Assembly (NCBI GenBank): GCA_028285755.1
Contig: JANQOQ010000006.1
Coordinates: 310,001 to 374,000 of the forward strand
Length of the DNA: 64,000 nucleotides
Reading direction: 5' to 3'
From: Puniceicoccaceae bacterium
Lineage (GTDB): Bacteria; Verrucomicrobiota; Verrucomicrobiia; Opitutales; JAFGAQ01
Below the pieces are notes generated by a model. It did not search any database, had not been told where the DNA came from, and saw only the letters and a program-made list of their open reading frames with translations. Each line of letters starts with the position of its first letter. The first letter of the stretch is position 1. Positions 30,538 to 38,653 of this stretch are shown here, one piece after another. The translations under genes were made by a program, and so were the position numbers.

Positions 30538-31490
30538 GTAATCTCTTTAGAGGTATGTAGGTGAATCTGTGCATCAAAGTCATCAAACTCTTTGATCGTT
30601 TCACTGGGGACATCTTTTAAGCCACCTTCGATTACTACATCCAATTCAGACTGTGTAGGTATAGTTATTGCTCTACCAACGCAATAACCATTGCCCTCTC
30701 GCTGCACATTCACTCCACATACAGGATCATCCGTTGCAATAAATGGCTGCCAACCATGTTTGATCATCATCAGCTGTATGTGTGTTTTTCGCAAATAACG
30801 GTGATGGTTATGATTAAAGAAATTCTTGCTTAATCCCAAAGGTCTAAAGCGGCCTTCTAACACCAAGAGCCCCCCCTCTTTCGATGCCTGTCGGCATTTC
30901 TTCAATATGATATTGGGGTCATATACATGTTCCAAAGATCCCATGATGATGATGAGATCGAAAGAATTGGGCTCTAACTGCATTTCTTCAGCATCTATGA
31001 ATTCGATCGGTAGCTTTAACTCATTGATGCCATACTCAACATGCTCCTTATCCGGATCATTTCCATATACATCCCAACCCATATCTCGGAAAGGAATCAG
31101 AAATCCACCCGAAGAGGAACCCACATCGAGAACTGCTCCTCGTTCTGGCAAATAATCTTTTAAATAGTCGATCATATTATTCGCGCGTACCACCTGATTT
31201 TCAACAAATTCGTGCATGGGTTTAGTATTATGATGAGTCATACGACGATAATACTTTCGATAAAAATCCTGATAAAAGGTTTTCTCAAACCGAGGATTAT
31301 GCATAAGAAACCCGCAATGATTACATGCCTGAACCGGGTATTTTCCATAGACACCCTGACCTAGACTGATTTCTTCGCGCACCACTGTAAATTCCATGCG
31401 CCCACATACTTCGCAAGGAACCATTTTAACCTCGTAATCAAATCGATCCGATTGAATGTGCTCGAGGTATTTTATTATATATTCTTCCAT
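30534..31490 (-). CDS. Class I SAM-dependent methyltransferase with N-terminal CxxC/CxxC putative zinc site
   Basis: CEVCGRMEF ... CNHCGFLMHNPRF; AVLDVGSSSGGFLIPFRDMGWDVYGNDPD; FDLIIIMGSLEHVYDPNIILKKC. Confidence 0.85.
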   Translation of the reverse strand: MEEYIIKYLEHIQSDRFDYEVKMVPCEVCGRMEFTVVREEISLGQGVYGKYPVQACNHCGFLMHNPRFEKTFYQDFYRKYYRRMTHHNTKPMHEFVENQVVRANNMIDYLKDYLPERGAVLDVGSSSGGFLIPFRDMGWDVYGNDPDKEHVEYGINELKLPIEFIDAEEMQLEPNSFDLIIIMGSLEHVYDPNIILKKCRQASKEGGLLVLEGRFRPLGLSKNFFNHNHHRYLRKTHIQLMMIKHGWQPFIATDDPVCGVNVQREGNGYCVGRAITIPTQSELDVVIEGGLKDVPSETIKEFDDFDAQIHLHTSKEIT

Positions 31491-31495
31491 TTCAG

Positions 31496-32203
31496 TTATT
31501 TAATAGCCAGAAATCCTTCAAATGGGATGTACTTCATAACAGATAAAATATCTACAAAACCTGCTCTCTGTAGTAACTCATAGTTCCCCTTGGACGAAAA
31601 GGGTTCAAGTACGCCTTTTAAACTCCTGCTCTTATAAATTATCTCGTCGGGCCCGTAGCCTTGTTCTAACTTAAAGTCATTATAAACTGCCGTACATATA
31701 TCTTGGAATCGTGCATCAGAGGCACGCACTTTCTCAAACATTAGAAATGCCCCGCCCCATTTTAAACTGCTATAGATTTTATCGATAATCGTTTGACGCT
31801 CACTCGGACGTATGAACTGAATCGTATAGTAAGCCACGACCAAATCCGAGGGTTCAAATTCGGTCTCAAGCACATTTTCGCAACGAAATTCTAGATTAGG
31901 CAATCCATAGCGCTCATTCGCTTTGACAACCATATCTTCCTCGACATCAATCCCAATAAAAGTGCTTTTTCTTGAAGAGTGATGTTTTGCGAGATTTGAA
32001 GACAATACCCCCGTTGAGCAGCCAAGTTCATAACAAACGGAATCATCCTTAACGAAGAAGTCACTCAACCTACGGATCAAATCATGCCCCTCTGCATACA
32101 TCGGAACTGACTTTTTGACATGCTCATCAAAAGTATTAACAACCTCACCACTAAACTTCCAGGATGAGTTTTCAGCCACAATATTATCTCCTACATTACT
32201 CAT
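31496..32203 (-). CDS. CmoA-like class I SAM-dependent enzyme
   Basis: VCYELGCSTGVLSSNLAKHHSSRKSTFIGIDVEEDMV; YYTIQFIRPSERQTIIDKIYSSLKWGGAFLMFEKV; YNDFKLEQGYGPDEI; GFVDILSVMKYIPFEGFLAIK, matching the CmoA pattern remembered from E. coli. Confidence 0.75.
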   Translation of the reverse strand: MSNVGDNIVAENSSWKFSGEVVNTFDEHVKKSVPMYAEGHDLIRRLSDFFVKDDSVCYELGCSTGVLSSNLAKHHSSRKSTFIGIDVEEDMVVKANERYGLPNLEFRCENVLETEFEPSDLVVAYYTIQFIRPSERQTIIDKIYSSLKWGGAFLMFEKVRASDARFQDICTAVYNDFKLEQGYGPDEIIYKSRSLKGVLEPFSSKGNYELLQRAGFVDILSVMKYIPFEGFLAIK

Positions 32204-32214
32204 AGTTAAAATTA

Positions 32215-33168
32215 TTAATTAGCACTAGCTCTAAGGGTATTTAGCAACTTTTTGAACATAAAACGTTCTGTTTTATCGATGGATTCCTCAGTAAATCCGC
32301 CAATATGGGGCGTTAATATCAAATTCTGATTATTCTTGGCATATTGTATCAGCGCATTCTCAGAGCTTACTGTAGATTCATTTTGAACCACATCCAAGGC
32401 GGCTCCCGCCAGATGGCCTTCAGAGAGTGAGTTTAAGAGAGCAACTTCATCAATAATAGCACCACGCGAGGTGTTTACAAGGTAAGCGTGTCTCTGCATT
32501 TTGCTGAGAAATGCAGCATTCACGAATTTCTCAGTCTCAATATTGAGCTTAAGGTGGACAGAAATGAGATGGGATTGCGCTATAAACTGATCCAGGTGCT
32601 CAATACGTTGTATAGAATTTTGCGTAGAATTCACGTAAGGGTCATAATAGCTAACATCCGCCCCGAATGCCTGGAATAGTTGAGCGACTAATTGCCCGAG
32701 TCTGCCATAACCCAGGATACCAACGCGCTTACCATATATTTCGTTACCTAGAAAGGGATAGCGATCCCAAGCACCCTCCAGGACATGATTCGCCGCATGC
32801 AAGGATCTGCGTAACAACATTAAACATAAGCATAGGGTGTGCTCAGCAGTAGCTCTAATGTCTCTCAAAAACTCGTACTCATTGGCCAAGCTGAGCACTT
32901 CTATACCGTGTGCTTTGCATGCTTCTAAGTCAATGTGATCCAGCCCGGTCGCGGGGCATACTATCCATCGACATCGCGTATCCTCATTGATATGACTAGC
33001 ATCGATGGAATATCCCAATCTGCACCAAAATACATCGTAATCCTGCAGGGCTTTAGCCACATCTAACTTCGCTGAATCGTTGTGACAGTATACCTCACCC
33101 AGCTCCCCTAAATCTTCCAAAACAGCCTTACTAAAATTGACCGGCTCTGAAATACAGATTTTTAACAT
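32215..33168 (-). CDS. D-isomer-specific 2-hydroxyacid dehydrogenase (PGDH-like)
   Basis: KRVGILGYGRLGQLVAQLFQAFGADVSYYDPY; VNTSRGAIIDEVALLNSLSEGHLAGAALDVVQNE; LILTPHIGGFTEES. Confidence 0.9.
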   Translation of the reverse strand: MLKICISEPVNFSKAVLEDLGELGEVYCHNDSAKLDVAKALQDYDVFWCRLGYSIDASHINEDTRCRWIVCPATGLDHIDLEACKAHGIEVLSLANEYEFLRDIRATAEHTLCLCLMLLRRSLHAANHVLEGAWDRYPFLGNEIYGKRVGILGYGRLGQLVAQLFQAFGADVSYYDPYVNSTQNSIQRIEHLDQFIAQSHLISVHLKLNIETEKFVNAAFLSKMQRHAYLVNTSRGAIIDEVALLNSLSEGHLAGAALDVVQNESTVSSENALIQYAKNNQNLILTPHIGGFTEESIDKTERFMFKKLLNTLRASAN

Positions 33169-33185
33169 TACTTAATAACGGCAAT

Positions 33186-34364
33186 CTAATACGTTAGTCG
33201 CTTCTTGAATGTGAGCGGCATACGCAGTAAATAGTCCGCGATGCGTTGCGCTGAATATCCATCGCCATATAAATTACTTTGTATATAACTTCCGTGTTTG
33301 ATTTGCTTCAGTATGGCTTCTTTGATCTGTGCTTTGTCATAATCAATGCTTAAAACGTTCGAAGCTTTTTCGCGGCCACTTTGACGGTTCCCTATATTAA
33401 CAACCGGGATTCCCAAGAATGAACTCTCCCGGATCCCAACACTGGAATTACCAATAAGGCATTTGCTCTTTTTTATAACTCTCAGAAAATCCACACCATC
33501 CATATTCTTAAAAAAATGGATGCGGTTGTTTGGGTTTTTTTCCCGATATAGCCGAAGGCTTTTAGAGATCGCATCTGAACCGGCGTCAATATTTGGCCAA
33601 AACCAAATCGTGGGTAAATCCAGCTTGTGAACAGCGTCAAGTGTTTCCTGTATTTGTGAAAAGGCCGAGCTGTATTCCGTGGTAACCGGATGCTGCATTA
33701 CCACAATGTAATCACGGTCGTAGTCAAGAACCGGTCCCACACCCGAGTACTTTGAGAAGGGATTAAAGTCATCATCTTGTGCCTCCAAAACCTCTCTCGC
33801 TATATCAAGAGACGGGCATCCTGTAACACTGATATTATTCTCATTCTCTCCCATCTTAATCAGCCTTTCCATGGCTTTTTCTGAAGAGACCAGGTGAAAA
33901 TCAGATAGCTTGCTTACCGCATGTCTTACTTTTTCATCGATTGAGCCCGTAACCTCTCCTCCCTGGATATGAACTAAGGGTATATTCTGATAAGCAGCTG
34001 CGATAGCGGTTGCAATAGTCTCATATCGATCCGCAATGGTTACCACAACATCAGGTTTAAGGCGTGCAAATGTGGATGAAAGCTCCAGCAAGCTAATGGC
34101 CGTAGTCTTCGACATGTTTTCAAGGGCATGCCCTTCTATAACCGAGTATATTCGCTCGGAAATCTGGAAACCGTCTTTTTCGATAACTGTTTCAACGCGC
34201 CCGTACCGCTCAAGCAAAGTAGATGCAGATAATACAATATCCAGTTGAAGCCCGGGTGTATTGCGAATCGCATCAAGCGCGGTCTTAATCCGAGAGTAGC
34301 TTGGACGTGCGGTTATTACGACTGCTATTTTTCTTTTGTCAGACATAGATTCTCCCGAAATCAC
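33186..34364 (-). CDS. neuC: UDP-N-acetylglucosamine 2-epimerase (hydrolysing), NeuC type
   Basis: KIAVVITARPSYSRIKTALDAI; PLVHIQGGEVTGSIDEKVRHAVSKLSDFHLVSSEKA; CLIGNSSVGIRESSFLGIPVVNIGNRQSGRE. Confidence 0.92.
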   Translation of the reverse strand: MISGESMSDKRKIAVVITARPSYSRIKTALDAIRNTPGLQLDIVLSASTLLERYGRVETVIEKDGFQISERIYSVIEGHALENMSKTTAISLLELSSTFARLKPDVVVTIADRYETIATAIAAAYQNIPLVHIQGGEVTGSIDEKVRHAVSKLSDFHLVSSEKAMERLIKMGENENNISVTGCPSLDIAREVLEAQDDDFNPFSKYSGVGPVLDYDRDYIVVMQHPVTTEYSSAFSQIQETLDAVHKLDLPTIWFWPNIDAGSDAISKSLRLYREKNPNNRIHFFKNMDGVDFLRVIKKSKCLIGNSSVGIRESSFLGIPVVNIGNRQSGREKASNVLSIDYDKAQIKEAILKQIKHGSYIQSNLYGDGYSAQRIADYLLRMPLTFKKRLTY

Positions 34365-34370
34365 TAACTA

Positions 34371-35402
34371 TCATTTCAGCTCCTCAAATTTCAAAAAATG
34401 ATCTGCTGGAAGGTCCTTAATGACTTCACTACCGATTACTTTTTTATAATCATGAGCGGGGATACCACTGCCCGGCTTTTTATAGCAAATATCCTCTTGG
34501 CTAATCACAGTGCCCGCATTAATGGCTCTTCGCGTTACGATACTCTTAGTAAATATTGACCGCATGGATTCATATTGCTTCGCCTCGAAATCCTTCTGCA
34601 ATGGATTTAAAAGCATACGCTCAATAGTTCTTACAGCCTTAATAAATTCATCTAATTTCCTTATTTCTATCGATGCACTTACATCTGGGCCAAACATTGC
34701 CTTATCAAAGCATATGTGAAACTCGAGTATATTCGCACCTAAGGAAATCGCTGCTAAGCCTGCCCAAATATCACCGCTATGGTCAGATAATCCGGATGGG
34801 CAATCAAAGTGAGATTTGATCTCCTTGATCACATTCAAACCCACTTTTTCAGGGGGGCACGGATATTGGGATGAGCACTGTAAAATGGCAAAATCAATCT
34901 TGCTTCTACACAACGCAACAGCTTGTTCCAATTCTCTCCAATGACTCATACCCGAAGAGAAAACAATTGGTTTTCTTGTTTCGGCTACTCTTTCAATAAG
35001 CGGTAGATTCGAAACCTCACCGGACGCTATTTTCCAAGCAGCGATATCCAAGTCATCCAGTAAATCAACTGCTTCAAAGGAAAATGGAGAACTCAGGAAA
35101 ACTAAACCCATTTCATCAGCGTGTTGCTTTAGACCCACCCATTGATCTCGAGTAAACTCCATACGTTTCCAGTAATCGAACCTGCTTTTATCCTGTTTAC
35201 TGAATTTCACCCTCCAGGGTTCCTGGTGTGTGGTTTCCGCGTCTGCAATATGAGTTTGAAATTTTATCGCCTGGATATCCGTCTTTGCGACAGCATCAAT
35301 GTAAGCGTGTGCCATACCCAGGCTACCGTCATGCGAGTTACCGACTTCGGCGATTAGGAAAGACTTATGTTTATCTCCTATTGAATGTCCGTCTATTTTC
35401 AT
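34371..35402 (-). CDS. neuB: N-acetylneuraminate/nonulosonate synthase, NeuB family with SAF-type C-terminus
   Basis: SFLIAEVGNSHDGSLGMAHAYIDAVAKTDIQAIKFQTH; AAWKIASGEVSNLPLIERVAETRKPIVFSSGMS; ILQCSSQYPCPPEKVGLNVI; GLSDHSGDIWAGLAAISLGANILEFH. Confidence 0.92.
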   Translation of the reverse strand: MKIDGHSIGDKHKSFLIAEVGNSHDGSLGMAHAYIDAVAKTDIQAIKFQTHIADAETTHQEPWRVKFSKQDKSRFDYWKRMEFTRDQWVGLKQHADEMGLVFLSSPFSFEAVDLLDDLDIAAWKIASGEVSNLPLIERVAETRKPIVFSSGMSHWRELEQAVALCRSKIDFAILQCSSQYPCPPEKVGLNVIKEIKSHFDCPSGLSDHSGDIWAGLAAISLGANILEFHICFDKAMFGPDVSASIEIRKLDEFIKAVRTIERMLLNPLQKDFEAKQYESMRSIFTKSIVTRRAINAGTVISQEDICYKKPGSGIPAHDYKKVIGSEVIKDLPADHFLKFEELK

Positions 35403-35480
35403 AATCAGGCACAGCTACCGCACTCGCTCATTTTGTGAAAAGCGATCCTCAATCTTTGCTTATTCGCTGTCTGTTGGTTG

Positions 35481-35975
35481 CTATTTATCAAAAACTTTAC
35501 CTAGCAGAGGGAGGACTAGGTCTAATTTTTTAAAGAGCTTGTTCAAAATTTGAATGCGTTTCTTTAACTCGTCATCAATATGGTCACTATCAGATGTAAC
35601 ATGTGTCTGCATCTCGCCAATTTTTGCCTTGGACTCGCTCACTCGGGGCAAAAACACTTCGGAAAGGTATCTCGATAAGACAAAGCGATAGTCCAAATTT
35701 GCTTCATAGTGGGCTTTGCGGGCTCCTGGCACATAAACAGTGCGGATTGCTCCCAAATTTTGCAGGGTTCTTAAACCCTGGCTCACCGAGCCGGCACTTA
35801 TTTTAACGGTCTGAGAGATTTGCTCTGAATTGACCGGCTTGAGTGATACGAACAAAAAACCATAGATAACCCCCAGGGAATTGGGAAACCCCATGAGACG
35901 GCTCAATTGAACAAAAATATCGATAATTTCGATTTGGTGTTCAGAGAGAGAGTTATCATAACTTTTGATCATCAA
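35481..35975 (-). CDS. GbsR/MarR family winged-helix transcriptional regulator
   Basis: RLMGFPNSLGVIYGFLFVSLKPVNSEQISQTVKISAGSVSQGLRTLQNLGAIRTVYVPGARKAHYEA; more likely start is ATG at 35972 (ORF track uses TTG at 35975). Confidence 0.85.
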   Translation of the reverse strand: MMIKSYDNSLSEHQIEIIDIFVQLSRLMGFPNSLGVIYGFLFVSLKPVNSEQISQTVKISAGSVSQGLRTLQNLGAIRTVYVPGARKAHYEANLDYRFVLSRYLSEVFLPRVSESKAKIGEMQTHVTSDSDHIDDELKKRIQILNKLFKKLDLVLPLLGKVFDK

Positions 35976-35979
35976 TTAT

Positions 35980-36003
35980 TTATTTCATTATTTTTTGAAA
36001 TAA
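35980..36003. promoter_or_regulatory. Perfect 8-bp inverted repeat just upstream of the GbsR/MarR start codon (candidate operator)
   Basis: TTATTTCA-(8 nt)-TGAAATAA in the short gap between 36015..37577 and the regulator gene. Confidence 0.3.
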
Positions 36004-36014
36004 TTGAAGTCAAG

Positions 36015-37577
36015 CTATTTCACACTCTCATACAGCCCTAGCTGATAGGTCCGATTTTGGTATGATTCTATGAGTTTTGCTCCTGAATAATCAAAATCCT
36101 GGTCAATAGGTCTTACAAGCCAAACCCTATCATTCTCTCGGATCATGGCAGCAAATAGTTGATCCAATACTTCCACCGAATCCTCAGTTCGCCCCTGAAT
36201 ATTATTTTGAATGATTGTATTGAAGTGGATGTTTTTGTTAAACACTCCAAAATACCTATAAGCATTTGAGAGGGTTATGTTAGATTGATGAGAGATTAAA
36301 GGATACTTTTTCGGATAATGCTCATAGTTACTGATTAGCTCTTTATCATCCCGAGAGTCTGCAAACAGAATTATTTGCGTGGTTTTCCACGCATTAAAAA
36401 CCCCTAGCATCAAAACCACCAATACGAAGCTCAATGGGTAGGAATACCTTGGTAATCTATTGAGATACTTAGAGTTGATCCAAATTACCAATGGGATTGC
36501 CAATGGGATGACGCCCGTTAAGAGGTAGTGCTGCCTGAACTGCTTACCAACAATGAAAAAATGCCCCAAAACAGCAATTAATGTCAGAATAAATAGTCGA
36601 GATTCTATGTCAGGGCTCAATAATCGATTCTTAACAATAGGAAGTTTAAAACACAGTATCCCAAATATAAGGATCATAGCTGCCACACTCATAACTAATA
36701 GCGGATCGCTAAACCCTGTTCGCAGCATATTCTCACCATATTGAATAAGACTAAGTTGCTCAGTACCGTAATTCTCTCCACCTAAAAATATCTGTTCAAG
36801 AAAACCAATATAGTAAGCAATCGATGGAGTAGCCATTAACCAAAAGCCAGACCAAACAATCAACGCACTAACTAGAGCTACAAACCTTTGTTTCCAGGTT
36901 TCGAGCACCAACAGGTAGATGCCGATTACGGGTAATGCCGTAAGCTTAGTACCTATTGTCAATGCTATGAACAAACCGGAAATCAGGCCATGATAGTATC
37001 GATCCCTGCGGATTAAATCAGAATAGGTATAACGAATGATCCAGCCAACACCCAATATTGTCACCAAAATCAATGGAGCCTCAGAGGATACCCCTGTCAT
37101 CCTGTATATTGTAAATGAAGAGCCCAATGTAACAAATACAACTGCCAACAGAACGCTCCAGCCCGACTTAAATGAAGACTTAATCATATGCACGAATGCG
37201 AGCAAACCCAGCAGGATAAGCATATTCATGCAGATAGAAATGACATACAAATAGTACTCGGAATGGATGATTATCGATTCCGGGTAACTCAAACCATCCT
37301 GTCTCACAAAATAAATGATCTTAGAAATTACGGTGCCAATGATATGCATCGTAAACCCCGGATTATCTACAAAATCAGTATAATCTCCGCTTCCTAATAC
37401 CGCAAATGAAGAAAGGTATAAATAACTGGGGTCCTGATTATTGATGTAAAAGGGAGTTCTTGCATTCAATATGACAAATAGAATGACACCTACAATGAGG
37501 ATGTAAGCATACAGAAGAATGGTTGCGATCCTCTCACTGTTTTCACCTATATATGCTGAGCATTTATTTAAGATCAT
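36015..37577 (-). CDS. Polytopic membrane protein, GT39/PMT-like
   Basis: 520 aa, many TM segments; NNQDPSYLYLSSFAVLGSGDYTDFVDNPGFTMHIIGTVIS; LFIALTIGTKLTALPVIGIYLL. Confidence 0.6.
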   Translation of the reverse strand: MILNKCSAYIGENSERIATILLYAYILIVGVILFVILNARTPFYINNQDPSYLYLSSFAVLGSGDYTDFVDNPGFTMHIIGTVISKIIYFVRQDGLSYPESIIIHSEYYLYVISICMNMLILLGLLAFVHMIKSSFKSGWSVLLAVVFVTLGSSFTIYRMTGVSSEAPLILVTILGVGWIIRYTYSDLIRRDRYYHGLISGLFIALTIGTKLTALPVIGIYLLVLETWKQRFVALVSALIVWSGFWLMATPSIAYYIGFLEQIFLGGENYGTEQLSLIQYGENMLRTGFSDPLLVMSVAAMILIFGILCFKLPIVKNRLLSPDIESRLFILTLIAVLGHFFIVGKQFRQHYLLTGVIPLAIPLVIWINSKYLNRLPRYSYPLSFVLVVLMLGVFNAWKTTQIILFADSRDDKELISNYEHYPKKYPLISHQSNITLSNAYRYFGVFNKNIHFNTIIQNNIQGRTEDSVEVLDQLFAAMIRENDRVWLVRPIDQDFDYSGAKLIESYQNRTYQLGLYESVK

Positions 37578-38653
37578 AGTAATGCTTTAACATAAGAGAG
37601 CATGCTGTCCTCAAATTTTTCAATGCCTACATTCTTGAGTATTTCGTTCATATTTTCCTCCTTCGAAACAGCATTCTCTGATTGATTTTCCCATTTTCGA
37701 ACTGCATTTTCCAATGCATGAATGTCATTTTTTTCTACTAAGATACATTGATCTATTTCAGCTAAAAAATCGGGATCCCAAAGACCCTTAGTGCGCGTCA
37801 TGATAACCGATTTCCCCATAGCCAGAGCCTGCATCGCGGTACTTTGGCCTGATGGCTGAGATACATCTTTCAGAGTGATAAGAACTACCTCCGCATGATG
37901 GTAAATCGAGCGCAGCTCTCCACTGATTTTAACCTTGATTTGTTCATAGTTGTTCCCTCTATCGGGCAAGGGTAACTGAGTCACAATTTTGAGTGGAGAA
38001 TCAAAGCTTGCACTAAGCAAGGTGCCATAATCGCGGTTCATATCACTCCCCACTGAAAGCAAGTAGCTTTCAGCTATGGATGATTTGTGGACTACCTTTT
38101 GTGCACTCCAGAAACTTAAGTCGACACCAAATGGAACATACTTTGAATCAACACCCAGGTATGATTTTAGTGCTTCCCGGGCACCCTTACCGAGAACAAC
38201 CAGACTATCCACCTGCAGCAGTAATCTTTTAAGCCATTTTCGCGATAACCAGGCATAAAAACGCCGGATCTGCTTTGACTCATAGGCGTTTGTCAACCCT
38301 TGGGATATATGAATGATTTTGCCTGTAAATCGCCCTTTGCGCTTTAAGTGGCACAATGCCAGTGCAATAGAATCGATATTGGTGTAAGCAATAAAGTTGC
38401 TGCCTTCTTGTTCCAGTACTTTGTTCACTGCTGATAAATGAAAATTCTGACCGCACCAAACCTGAGTCATTCGATTTATCAGCCTGTTCTGAAAGCGATT
38501 GTCACTATGAACCTCAACTATTTTAGCAATTTCGGGATAGACTTCCAGAACCTTGCGAAAGCCATACAAAAAATCAGCCGGTTCCTCACCTAGAAGATAT
38601 TTCTTATACAATTTTAGCCTGCCGGAACGGGTTAGATATAGAATCTTCATCAA
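37574..38653 (-). CDS. Glycosyltransferase, GT4-like
   Basis: SYLGVDSKYVPFGVDLSFW; YLLSVGSDMNRDYGTLL; SQPSGQSTAMQALAMGKSVIMTRTKGLWD. Confidence 0.85.
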   Translation of the reverse strand: MMKILYLTRSGRLKLYKKYLLGEEPADFLYGFRKVLEVYPEIAKIVEVHSDNRFQNRLINRMTQVWCGQNFHLSAVNKVLEQEGSNFIAYTNIDSIALALCHLKRKGRFTGKIIHISQGLTNAYESKQIRRFYAWLSRKWLKRLLLQVDSLVVLGKGAREALKSYLGVDSKYVPFGVDLSFWSAQKVVHKSSIAESYLLSVGSDMNRDYGTLLSASFDSPLKIVTQLPLPDRGNNYEQIKVKISGELRSIYHHAEVVLITLKDVSQPSGQSTAMQALAMGKSVIMTRTKGLWDPDFLAEIDQCILVEKNDIHALENAVRKWENQSENAVSKEENMNEILKNVGIEKFEDSMLSYVKALL

